A stretch of DNA of 48,429 nt from Bacteroidetes Order II. bacterium (GTDB lineage: Bacteria > Bacteroidota > Rhodothermia > Rhodothermales > UBA2364): positions 1 through 48,429 of the forward strand of contig JAEUSQ010000013.1 of NCBI GenBank assembly GCA_016788705.1, written 5' to 3'. The number at the start of each line of letters is the position of its first letter. The stretch's first letter is position 1. Shown piece by piece: positions 1-6,931 of the stretch. The notes under the pieces were generated by a model that saw only the letters and a program-made list of their open reading frames with translations, had not been told where the DNA came from and searched no databases. The position numbers were made by a program, and so were the translations under genes.

Positions 1-13
1 AACGCAACCTCCG

Positions 14-184
14 TCACCAAAGCACCTCAAACGTAAAAGGTTCAGTTTTGATTTGCGCGGGGTTATGCATCCATGCAAAAAGCTGTTGCCCAACGGCATC
101 CGTATCATCGGAGACAAAGGTGGCTTGCGGAAACCATTTGAACTTGGATATTGCCTTTAAAGGATGTGCTGGTCTTTTCGGCAC
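14..184 (-). CDS. 56-residue reading frame after an in-frame UGA; C-terminal half of a split gene or a separate small protein
   Basis: No function recognised. This short frame starts with GTG (184-182) and ends with TGA (16-14). An AGGAG-type ribosome binding site lies 8 bases before the GTG, which favours independent initiation. It is in exactly the same phase as the gene ending at 209: nine codons separate that gene's TGA from this GTG, with no other stop. The two may therefore be one frame of about 162 codons broken by a UGA. Composition looks coding: it holds several aromatic residues (KFKWFPQ, FAWMHN) and ends TFEVLW. It sits third in line behind the PARP gene. A sequencing error, a nonsense mutation, readthrough or true separate translation all remain possible. 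That the frame is coding is moderately supported; its independence is uncertain. Confidence 0.5.
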   Translation of the reverse strand: MPKRPAHPLKAISKFKWFPQATFVSDDTDAVGQQLFAWMHNPAQIKTEPFTFEVLW

Positions 185-208
185 TTTATAATCTCCTCTT
201 CCAGAGCC

Positions 209-499
209 TCAGTTCAAAAACAAAAACCGAATGGTCTCGGTTCCATGCACCATAGGCGCATAGACATTGGGCATCATTTCTGGATATTGCGCATACTGCC
301 GAAATCGGCCATTACATTGCCAAAACCAACCCTCTTGTGCGGCCACTTTCTCGATGATGGCAGAAACTTCTGTCTGAACCGCCCAAAAACCGCGTTCTCG
401 GAGCGCCAACTTTACTTCTAATGTGGTGGTAATTCCATTATCCTGCATCAACTGATAGGCGGCTTTCCGTACCGCCGATACCGAAATTTTTTTGTTCAT
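209..499 (-). CDS. Hypothetical 96-residue protein downstream of the WGR-PARP gene
   Basis: Function not recognised. Residues 1-70 look like a small alpha-rich, winged-helix-like domain: KISVSAVRKAAYQLM, then TTTLEVKLALRERGFWA, then EVSAIIEKVAAQEGW, ending in an aromatic NGRFRQY. The last 25 residues (after QYAQYPEMMPN) are less ordered and end at a UGA, after which the same frame continues for another 65 codons. The gene starts 21 bases after the PARP stop codon and is almost certainly co-transcribed with it. The context suggests a partner or accessory protein of the ADP-ribosyltransferase, for example a DNA-binding or substrate subunit, but this is inference. It may be the N-terminal half of a longer protein. 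Confidence 0.6.
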   Translation of the reverse strand: MNKKISVSAVRKAAYQLMQDNGITTTLEVKLALRERGFWAVQTEVSAIIEKVAAQEGWFWQCNGRFRQYAQYPEMMPNVYAPMVHGTETIRFLFLN

Positions 500-520
500 G
501 GTCGTATATCTATAAGTGAA

Positions 521-1750
521 TTAGTGTGCAACTTCTATTAGGTATTTGATGGTGCTTTGTGTCTCTTTATAGACGATGTACTCGTTGTTGATTAAATCCG
601 CACCTCCTTTGGCAAAAACCGAATCGTAGCGCCGCCGCAGGATGCCACGTGCTTTCAGATTGTCAGCGTCTAATTGGTAGCACCACGGCTGATGGCGCCG
701 GATGGTGAGTGCACGCCCTGTATGCACTTCGTATAAGGCCAAATATCCCCGATCGGCTTTACCACCCGCCCAGAAGGAGCCAGAAAGCGAACTATAATTC
801 AGTGATTTTTGAAACTTATCTGCAAAATACAGCCCGTACCCAAACATCTTCCCTGTGATAATGGCATTGCTTGGGCGTAATACCAAGCCACTTCCAAGGA
901 TAGACATCCAATTTTCGTTCCGGCTACCGTGCCAGAGTAGATGCGTGGCTTGGTTATCGGCATGTTGTACATGGTTTTGGAAACGATCCCGTTGTTCGAG
1001 ATGTGTAACCTCGAAAGCCCGCACCATTTTGGGCGCATGTTCTTGCATCTTCGACCGGATCTGTGCAAGTTCCGACTCGTTTTCCACCATTCGGATTTGT
1101 ATGCCCAGCATTGCAAGCAGATCGGTTTGTCTAGTGGTGGACGTGTTATCCGAAAGTTTTACTTGTCCGGCCATTACATCTAAGGTGGCTTGTTCTTGCG
1201 CCAGCATTTTACAAATCGCGGCTTCCTCGGTGCTGGGCTGTACGAGGTGATCCCGCACATTGGTCATTCTTCGGGGTATAATGGCATACAGCCGGATCAG
1301 TTGACGATTGAGGACTTCATTTGCAGTTCCCGCTTCAAAATCCTTAACTACTTTATTAATCAATCCTTGTGCTTCGGTGATTTGTGTAGTTGTCACCTCA
1401 TTAGATCCAACTAAATAATTGGCCAGTATGGAGCGATTTGCATAATTCTGTAAACGGTTCATTAAGCCATCTATCCAGACATTTCCGGTGTCGCAATGCT
1501 CAGCTATGACTTTCTTATCAGTAAACAAATAGCTCACATCTGTATAGCCTTTTCGGATTTTCTCATGGTATTTTTTTTCCCACAGCGCCATATCATAGGT
1601 GGCGGTTGTCGCACGGCCTCCTATACGGCCATATGCTACCGCAAAGGTTCCGTCCGCAAGGGCGTTCATATGGTAATATTTGTTGTTGTTGGCATCCGAA
1701 ACCATGATGAGCCGTGCATTACGTGCCAAGGAAGGAGAAGCATCTTGCAT
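521..1750 (-). CDS. WGR-domain poly(ADP-ribose) polymerase (bacterial PARP)
   Basis: Transfers ADP-ribose from NAD+ to protein or nucleic acid and can probably extend chains. Residues 10-75 form a WGR domain, with YGRIGGR at 40-46 in place of the usual WGR. Residues about 85-200 match the helical PARP regulatory domain (NVWIDGLMNRL, then PRRM). Residues 230-409 are the ART catalytic domain: LLWHGSR carries His274, GYGLYFAD carries Tyr308, SLNY carries Tyr319, and NNEYIVY carries Glu390. The H-Y-E triad that marks true poly-polymerases is therefore complete. The C-terminus resembles the human PARP1 end closely. No zinc fingers, BRCT domain or signal peptide are seen, so the enzyme should be cytoplasmic, with WGR as the DNA-sensing part. 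It leads a small operon with the 96-residue gene. Bacterial PARPs are uncommon and patchily distributed, which suggests horizontal acquisition. No PARG or macrodomain hydrolase lies in this window. Confidence 0.93.
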   Translation of the reverse strand: MQDASPSLARNARLIMVSDANNNKYYHMNALADGTFAVAYGRIGGRATTATYDMALWEKKYHEKIRKGYTDVSYLFTDKKVIAEHCDTGNVWIDGLMNRLQNYANRSILANYLVGSNEVTTTQITEAQGLINKVVKDFEAGTANEVLNRQLIRLYAIIPRRMTNVRDHLVQPSTEEAAICKMLAQEQATLDVMAGQVKLSDNTSTTRQTDLLAMLGIQIRMVENESELAQIRSKMQEHAPKMVRAFEVTHLEQRDRFQNHVQHADNQATHLLWHGSRNENWMSILGSGLVLRPSNAIITGKMFGYGLYFADKFQKSLNYSSLSGSFWAGGKADRGYLALYEVHTGRALTIRRHQPWCYQLDADNLKARGILRRRYDSVFAKGGADLINNEYIVYKETQSTIKYLIEVAH

Positions 1751-1815
1751 TTTTGTTGTGTTTTATGAATTCCAAGTGGCTATGTCGAAGTACTCCGTGT
1801 TGAACCGATAATACC

Positions 1816-1851
1816 AAAAAAGGTGTGACAGCATTGTGCCACACCTTTTTT
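1816..1851 (-). terminator. Rho-independent terminator of the nirK-nirV-SCO unit, probably bidirectional
   Basis: A 7-bp stem AGGTGTG (1821-1827) / CACACCT (1840-1846) with a 12-base loop is flanked by A5 on the left and T5 on the right, so the hairpin works in both directions. It lies 27 bases beyond the stop of the SCO gene and upstream of the PARP gene, separating the two minus-strand units. Confidence 0.8.
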
Positions 1852-1877
1852 GCTGTTTCACCTTTTTTATTATTAAC

Positions 1878-2474
1878 CTATCTGAGTTTTCGGGCAGTTT
1901 GTTGCATCACAGACACCACCTCGTCTGGATTGGTGCCAATGCCTTCTTGTTGGAAGACCATTTCGCCTTGGGGATTAAACACCGTAAGCAGGTTGGAATG
2001 TGCAAAATCTATCGGGCTGATTTTCTGGAATCGGAAACCGAGTACTGCGGAGAGTTCCTCCAAATCGGACTGTGATCCCCGCATAAGCGTCCAATAAGCC
2101 AAATCTAATTTATTATCAGCCGCAAACTGTTTTAGTTTTTGGGGCGTATCCCGTTCTGGGTCTATACTGATCAGGATAAAGCGCATGTTAGATCGTTCGG
2201 AAGTAGGAATTTTGGCCTCTATCCGTCTCATGTCTGCCAATAGTCGTGGACAGGCAAAAGTGCATGAGGTATAGATCATAGCCAATAGAGTGGTTTTTCC
2301 TTTTAAGGAGCCCAATTGGGTGGAGATTCCTTCTTGTGTCGCCCACGTACCGGGTAACTGGAAGATTGACTGACCTTCGCCTTGCTTCATCGTTATGGTT
2401 TTTGCTGGTGGAAGGCTTTCTTCTTTTTTGCATCCTACGATAAATAATAGACAGAATAAGAGTAACTTTTTCAT
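1878..2474 (-). CDS. SCO1/SenC-family copper chaperone lipoprotein
   Basis: A periplasm-facing thioredoxin-fold protein that binds and delivers copper, or reduces the target cysteines, during assembly of copper oxidases and reductases. The N-terminus is a lipoprotein signal (LLFIVGC, Cys15). The metal site is complete: TSCTFACP gives Cys71 and Cys75, and FAHSNL gives His159. The length of 198 residues is normal for the family. It is the third gene of the nirK-nirV unit, starting 10 bases after nirV. In this context the likely client is the copper nitrite reductase NirK rather than the Cu-A site of an oxidase; that assignment is inferred from position only. Confidence 0.92.
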   Translation of the reverse strand: MKKLLLFCLLFIVGCKKEESLPPAKTITMKQGEGQSIFQLPGTWATQEGISTQLGSLKGKTTLLAMIYTSCTFACPRLLADMRRIEAKIPTSERSNMRFILISIDPERDTPQKLKQFAADNKLDLAYWTLMRGSQSDLEELSAVLGFRFQKISPIDFAHSNLLTVFNPQGEMVFQQEGIGTNPDEVVSVMQQTARKLR

Positions 2475-2484
2475 CTCTAAATCC

Positions 2485-3330
2485 TCAAGATGTTTTGGAT
2501 TTGGCGCACCTAAATCCTAAATTCTGAATGGTATATCGGGCTTTGAGGCTTCCACGGAAGGCATACCGCATAAAAGCAGCGTAGTTTTTGAGGTCTTCTA
2601 CGCCCACCGACCCACCCGAACAAAATAGCCCCCGGTCATCTACTTTGGCATCTTTCCGCGACTCACCGGAAATCAGCACGGCGTTGAAGTCAGACACCCA
2701 TTCCCAAACCAATCCATATTGGTCATACACGCCCCAGTAGTTGGGTTTGGTGTGTCGGATATTGGGCAGAACAGTTTTTTTTGCTTCGGAATACCAGTCT
2801 AACCACCTTTGATAAGCGGCAGGGTTGTTGCGGGCATCCGGTTGCTTCTCATCGGCCCTGGCCACAAATTCCCATTCATCCATTGTGGGCAATCGTTTTC
2901 CCATACAAGTACAATAGGCTTTTGCTGCAAACCAAGAAATATTTACGACGGGAGCATTGGGCGGGGCTTTTTCTCCCAGTACGAGCGGGTCTGTCCATAG
3001 TGCCAGATATGATGAATCTGCCCGAATAGAGGCAATCGCTCCTTTTCCCCACTCTGGGAATTGTTCCACAAAGCGTAGATATTGGGCATTGGTAACGGGT
3101 GTTGAGTCTAGCTCAAAGTCTTGGACCGTCACCAATGCTGCGTCTTTTCCGTAAAATGCCCGATATTTCCCACCTTTTATAGGAACCATCTCCACACGAT
3201 TGTTTTGTGTCAAATAGGCACTTTCTTTGGCTTGAGATAGCACATGGATCATGTGGCCTTTGGTCTTCTTTTCCTCTGGCGTCTGACAAGAAGACCAAAG
3301 TATTAATCCAATCAAAAAAAGGTATTTCAT
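2485..3330 (-). CDS. nirV: NirV-like SUMF1/formylglycine-generating-enzyme-fold lipoprotein
   Basis: A member of the SUMF1/FGE-sulfatase fold found next to nirK in many denitrifiers and called NirV; its exact role is unknown, and maturation or accessory function is assumed. The signal peptide ends in a lipobox (LWSSC, Cys15). The fold is visible from VPIKGGKYRAF (about residue 50) through DSTPVTNAQYLRFVEQFP, APVVNISWFAAKAYC, GKRLPTMDEWEFVAR, GLVWEWVSDF and the closing NLGFRCAKS. It starts 15 bases after nirK and is followed 10 bases later by the SCO gene, so the three are one operon. Several cysteines remain (YCTCMG, LFCSGG), but I cannot say whether the copper-binding pair of active FGE is present. 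Confidence 0.88.
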   Translation of the reverse strand: MKYLFLIGLILWSSCQTPEEKKTKGHMIHVLSQAKESAYLTQNNRVEMVPIKGGKYRAFYGKDAALVTVQDFELDSTPVTNAQYLRFVEQFPEWGKGAIASIRADSSYLALWTDPLVLGEKAPPNAPVVNISWFAAKAYCTCMGKRLPTMDEWEFVARADEKQPDARNNPAAYQRWLDWYSEAKKTVLPNIRHTKPNYWGVYDQYGLVWEWVSDFNAVLISGESRKDAKVDDRGLFCSGGSVGVEDLKNYAAFMRYAFRGSLKARYTIQNLGFRCAKSKTS

Positions 3331-3345
3331 ATCGGTTATTGGGTA

Positions 3346-4767
3346 TTATTTCCGAATGGATTTCACTTGGGTAGGCGTAATTTCTCCGCCCTTGTTACCC
3401 CAACTATTTAGGACAAACGTGAGGATATTCGCCGTCTGCTCGTCATTAAGAGATAACTTTGGCATGATACCATCATAGTGCTCGCCATTGACAACTATTT
3501 TGCCGTTCAAGCCATTTACCACTGCATGAATCCCACGCTTGGGATCTGCGTTCAAATAATCGGACTTAGCCAGTGGCGGGAAGGCGCCCTTAATCCCCTG
3601 TCCTTCTGCCTGATGACATGCTTGGCAATTGGCGGAATACAGGGATTTACCCATTGCAATGCGCTCTTGTAAGTTTTTAGCTAAAGGTGCAACGGGTTTA
3701 TCCGCAGTTATGGTTTGGATCACTCCTCCTTCGGGTTGATAAATCCGGTCGTCTTGTTTGCCGGAGTAGATGGTTTTATCCTCCTGACCTTCAACTTTCA
3801 ACATACCCAAGGCTCCTTTATTGAAGGCCCTAAAGATGGAGTGATCCACCAGAATAAAGGTACCGGGTACGTCCACCTTAAATTCTGCAATTGCCGAGCC
3901 ACCTGCCGGAATAAGCGTTGTTTGAATATTGTTGTTGATGGTATCGCCCCCTTCTATATATACCTTGTCGAAAATCTCGCCAATGACATGAAAAGAGGAA
4001 ACCATGTTCGGGCCACCATTGCCAATGTACAAGCGTACGGTTTCGCCCACATTTGCTTTAAGTGCTTTATCACCTGTCAAGGCTCCAACCGAGCCGTTAA
4101 ACACCACATAGTCTGGTTTTTCGGCAATGGCTTTTTCCATATCAAAAGGCTGAAGTCCTGATTCGCCATAAGCACCTTTGGTATAAAAATCGCCTTGCAT
4201 TACGTAGTATTCTCTATCCACTTTCGGTAAACCACCTTTTGGCTCTACCAGAATAAGGCCATACATCCCATTTGCAACGTGCATCCCAACCGGGGCCGTA
4301 GCACAGTGATACACATACAAGCCCGGATTGATGAGCTTAAAAGAAAATACGGACTCGTGCCCCGGTGCAGTAAAAGAAGCGGCAGCTCCCCCGCCCGGTC
4401 CTGTGACGGAGTGTAGATCTATGTTGTGCGGTAACTTGCTACTCGGATTGTTCTTTAGATGAAACTCCACCTCGTCTCCTACACGGGTACGGATGAATTT
4501 ACCGGGAACAACCCCACCAAAGGTCCAGAAGGTATATTCCACCCCATCGGCCATACGTGCGGTCTTTTCGATAACCTCCAGGTCCACCCGCCACTTGATA
4601 GGGGCGCGGTCGCCAATATCGGCCTTTGGGACAAATGGGGGATCGGTCAGCTCTGCATTGATCATTTTACCCGAACTGGTTTCGTTCGTATTGGATGAAC
4701 ACCCCATGAAAGAGAGGCTAAAGCCTGATATACCCAAGCATAGAACGAGTGTTGTTAAGTATTTCAT
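3346..4767 (-). CDS. nirK: Copper nitrite reductase NirK fused to a C-terminal cytochrome c domain
   Basis: Reduces nitrite to nitric oxide in the periplasm. Two cupredoxin domains span about residues 50-330. Type 1 copper ligands are His114, Cys155, His163 and Met168; type 2 ligands are His119, His154 and His309; the catalytic pair is Asp117 and His260. All are present in their expected contexts ([31 protein letters not shown]). Residues 365-460 add a class I cytochrome c with CQACH (381-385) and a candidate axial Met435 (GIMPKL). The fusion supplies an internal electron-entry haem. The N-terminus has a hydrophobic segment ending FMGC, probably a lipoprotein anchor although the lipobox is not ideal. 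First gene of the nirK-nirV-SCO unit, divergent from the Rrf2 regulator at 4962. The ATG start gives a good signal peptide. Confidence 0.96.
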   Translation of the reverse strand: MKYLTTLVLCLGISGFSLSFMGCSSNTNETSSGKMINAELTDPPFVPKADIGDRAPIKWRVDLEVIEKTARMADGVEYTFWTFGGVVPGKFIRTRVGDEVEFHLKNNPSSKLPHNIDLHSVTGPGGGAAASFTAPGHESVFSFKLINPGLYVYHCATAPVGMHVANGMYGLILVEPKGGLPKVDREYYVMQGDFYTKGAYGESGLQPFDMEKAIAEKPDYVVFNGSVGALTGDKALKANVGETVRLYIGNGGPNMVSSFHVIGEIFDKVYIEGGDTINNNIQTTLIPAGGSAIAEFKVDVPGTFILVDHSIFRAFNKGALGMLKVEGQEDKTIYSGKQDDRIYQPEGGVIQTITADKPVAPLAKNLQERIAMGKSLYSANCQACHQAEGQGIKGAFPPLAKSDYLNADPKRGIHAVVNGLNGKIVVNGEHYDGIMPKLSLNDEQTANILTFVLNSWGNKGGEITPTQVKSIRK

Positions 4768-4847
4768 AGTAAATTAAGGATTAGGTGAATTTTATTCGAT
4801 GAGTAGGCACAAGTCCTCTTCGTTGCGTTCTTCTCCAAAACAATTGG

Positions 4848-4919
4848 TTAAGGATTTGTTATTTTTCAAACTCAGTACGGTATTAATTAAAAGATAAAAA
4901 AGTCTTTTATTATTTTTTT
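4848..4919. promoter_or_regulatory. Candidate operator region between nirK and the Rrf2 gene (box A and box B)
   Basis: Two elements lie in this divergent intergenic region. Box A is TTAAGGATTTGTTAT (4848-4862). Box B is AAAAGTCTTTTATTATTTTT starting at 4898, which contains the short inverted repeat AAAAG-T-CTTTT and belongs to a wider repeat AAAAGA (4889-4894) / TCTTTT (4903-4908). Both boxes recur in the same order in front of the second Rrf2 gene and the nor operon. They are candidates for the binding site of an Rrf2 (NsrR-like) repressor. This is a pattern seen by eye; no binding data are implied. Confidence 0.4.
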
Positions 4920-4961
4920 CACGCCTTCTCCTTAACCCTGTGTAGTGAAAACACCTACAAA

Positions 4962-5411
4962 ATGTTCTCAAACTCGTGTATCTACGCCTTGCGTGCGGTA
5001 TTGTATTTGGCCGATCAAGCGTCTGCCCAGAATCGGCTGGGCGTTAAAAGCATGGCAACAACTTTAGAAATTCCAGAACCTTACTTGGCAAAAGTCTTAC
5101 AAATTTTGGCGCGGTTTGGGGTTGTCACGTCTGTTAAAGGCCCAGGCGGGGGGTTCTATCTAACAGAAGAGCAGTTAGCAATGCCCATTTTACGGGTTGT
5201 GGAGGTAACAGACGGCTTGGGTGAGTTGATGCGCTGCGTGATGGGCTTCACATCTTGCTCTACAGATAATCCTTGTTTTCTACACAACAGCTTCTCTACG
5301 GCGCGTCATAAGGTGATGCACCAGCTAAGCCATCACTCCATCCGAGAGAGTGCGCAAAATCAGGTAGCGTTATTGGTCAACCAAAAGATGGCTCAAACAG
5401 AAAGCAACTGA
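4962..5411 (+). CDS. Rrf2-family iron-sulfur transcriptional regulator (NsrR/IscR-like), first copy
   Basis: A small winged-helix regulator of the Rrf2 family, which in NsrR senses nitric oxide through an Fe-S cluster. The N-terminal wHTH covers residues 1-65 (SCIYALRAVLYLA, then PEPYLAKVLQILARFGVV, then GPGGGFYL). The cluster ligands are Cys92, Cys99 and Cys105 (spacing CX6CX5C). The gene is divergent from nirK and 320 bases upstream of a second Rrf2 gene that leads the nor operon. The most likely job is NO-responsive control of nirK and nor, inferred from position and the three cysteines. It does not obviously belong to an isc/suf locus, which argues against an IscR role here. Confidence 0.88.
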   Translation: MFSNSCIYALRAVLYLADQASAQNRLGVKSMATTLEIPEPYLAKVLQILARFGVVTSVKGPGGGFYLTEEQLAMPILRVVEVTDGLGELMRCVMGFTSCSTDNPCFLHNSFSTARHKVMHQLSHHSIRESAQNQVALLVNQKMAQTESN

Positions 5412-5418
5412 ATAAACG

Positions 5419-5440
5419 CCTCTCAGAATAGAGGTTTTCT
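5419..5440 (+). terminator. Weak intrinsic terminator after the first Rrf2 gene
   Basis: Stem CCTCT (5419-5423) / AGAGG (5430-5434) with a six-base loop, followed by TTTTCTT. It starts 8 bases after the stop codon. The short stem means termination may be partial. Confidence 0.5.
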
Positions 5441-5730
5441 TATCAAGCGGCGAATAGTCTGGTTTTTAAAAGATCAGGTGTCATATCTACAGACGGTCAA
5501 AAACCATATACCAAATCCTTATTTTGTTGAACAACGATTTAAGGATTTTTTATATGTGCATTTGATGCGATATATCTTTTTTAAACGCTAAAAAGTACTA
5601 AAAGGTCTTTTATTCTTTTTTATTGAATATCGGACTTGCGAATCCTAAATTGAATTTGGGTTTCATATTTTCTGTACATCAGGCGTTGACCTATTGATGC
5701 CCTACTGGTAAGGTACTAACTCTCTATGCC
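5441..5730. promoter_or_regulatory. Promoter region of the second Rrf2 gene and nor operon, with repeated boxes A and B
   Basis: No gene is seen in this AT-rich stretch. It contains box A as TTAAGGATTTTTTAT (5539-5553) and box B as AAAAGGTCTTTTATTCTTTT (5600-5619), the same two motifs, in the same order, as in the nirK/Rrf2 intergenic region. Box B again holds an AAAAG..CTTTT inverted repeat. A further small inverted repeat TTGTTGAACAA lies just upstream of box A. I found no classic TTGAT-N4-ATCAA FNR/Dnr site. These boxes are the best candidates for coordinated control of nitrite and nitric oxide reduction. Confidence 0.4.
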
Positions 5731-6156
5731 ATGTTTGCCAAGGCAACCACTTATGCCATTAAGGCCATGTGTTTTTTGGCTTTACAGCCTGATCAAGAAG
5801 GGTGGGTAAGCCTTGTAACCATTGCGTCTGGGATACACACGCCTATAGCCTATACCGCTAAAGTTCTGCAACGTTTGCGGAAGGCGCATTTGGTGACTTC
5901 TCTAAACGGGCCAAAAGGTGGTTTTAGATTGCCCTTGGATAGACGCATCAATCTGAAAGAAATCGTGGTGGCCATCGAGGGTGTTGGCTTGTTCGAGCGA
6001 TGCGGCTTAGGCTTAGAACGTTGCTCCTCCGAGTCCCCATGTCCTATCCATCCATACTACGAAGGGCTGAAGGTTGATCTAAACCGGATACTGATCGAAA
6101 CCTATGTAGATGAGCTTACTTGGGACTTGGTGAGTAAGAAAATTGGATTTGAATAA
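5731..6156 (+). CDS. Rrf2-family iron-sulfur transcriptional regulator (NsrR-like), second copy heading the nor operon
   Basis: A second Rrf2 regulator of 141 residues. The wHTH is at residues 1-68 (TTYAIKAMCFLAL, then TPIAYTAKVLQRLRKAHLV, then GPKGGFRLPL). The ligands Cys91, Cys98 and Cys104 have the same CX6CX5C spacing as the neighbouring copy, so the two form a paralogous pair, though much of the rest differs. It lies directly before norC, and its promoter shares two boxes with the nirK/Rrf2 region. A role as NO sensor and repressor of nor is likely; whether both copies bind the same site is unknown. Confidence 0.87.
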   Translation: MFAKATTYAIKAMCFLALQPDQEGWVSLVTIASGIHTPIAYTAKVLQRLRKAHLVTSLNGPKGGFRLPLDRRINLKEIVVAIEGVGLFERCGLGLERCSSESPCPIHPYYEGLKVDLNRILIETYVDELTWDLVSKKIGFE

Positions 6157-6218
6157 TAAAACTACATGGATTGTCGGTTGACGGTCCGAAATATGCACAC
6201 CCTAAACATTCAGACGCT

Positions 6219-6911
6219 ATGCTTTCAAAATCTCAGGCAAGGCTGTTTTTTATTGTTGGTACCATTTTTTTCTCCGGTGTTTTCCTATGGCTTACGGTAG
6301 ATACCATACGACAGGTGCCTAATCAGACACGAGCCGCCAATATTACGCCTGCTGTAGATCGGGGCAAAAAAATTTGGGAAGCCAATAACTGCATGGGATG
6401 TCATACCATCTTTGGAGAAGGTGCTTATTATGCACCGGAACTAACCAAAGTAGTGGAAAGGCGTGGAGAGGTTTGGCTAAAAACATTTTTGAAGGATCCT
6501 GAAGCCATGTATCCCGGAGAGCGGAAGATGACGAATTATCATTTTTCGGACAACCAAATTAACGATGTAATTGCTTTTTTAAAATGGGCAGGCGAGGTGG
6601 ATTTGAATGGTTTTCCGGCGAAGCCCACCTTATCTGCCACCACGGCATCTGCCCCCGCCTCTAATCTGGATTTGTTAAAAGGCGCTCCGGCTACGTTCTC
6701 GCAATTATGCACGGCGTGTCATAGTGTTGGAGGCAAAGGCGGCAATGTTGGCCCGGCCTTAGACGGAGTAGCCAGCCGCATGAGTGTGGAGGAGATGACA
6801 AAGCGCATCAAAGACCCTATGTCGGTAAAACCAGACTCCAAGATGCCAAAATTAGGCTTACCAGACGGGGACATTTCCCAACTTGTGGCTTTCCTTCAAA
6901 CCCTAAAATAA
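6219..6911 (+). CDS. norC: Nitric oxide reductase subunit C with an extra C-terminal cytochrome c domain
   Basis: Membrane-anchored cytochrome c that passes electrons to NorB. From the ATG at 6219 the protein begins MLSKSQARLFF, a single membrane anchor typical of NorC. A TTG at 6171 in the same frame would add 16 residues; I prefer the ATG because the family starts just before the anchor. Using the longer numbering (subtract 16 for this start), the NorC haem motif is CMGCH at 74-78 inside the family signature NNCMGCHTIFGEGAYYAPEL, with Met120 (ERKM) as likely axial ligand. A second haem domain follows a Pro/Ala/Thr linker: CTACH at 180-184 with Met225 (SKMPKL). Ordinary NorC has one haem, so this is a dihaem fusion. 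norB follows 20 bases later. Confidence 0.94.
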   Translation: MLSKSQARLFFIVGTIFFSGVFLWLTVDTIRQVPNQTRAANITPAVDRGKKIWEANNCMGCHTIFGEGAYYAPELTKVVERRGEVWLKTFLKDPEAMYPGERKMTNYHFSDNQINDVIAFLKWAGEVDLNGFPAKPTLSATTASAPASNLDLLKGAPATFSQLCTACHSVGGKGGNVGPALDGVASRMSVEEMTKRIKDPMSVKPDSKMPKLGLPDGDISQLVAFLQTLK

Positions 6912-6931
6912 TCCTTTAACAGGTCTTAACT

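Noticed and set aside
855-1250. Open plus-strand frame opposite the PARP gene
   Set aside because: Cys/Ser/Arg-rich translation typical of an antisense shadow.
4768-4961. FNR/Dnr-type TTGAT-N4-ATCAA site for denitrification control
   Set aside because: No match was found in the nirK or nor promoter regions.
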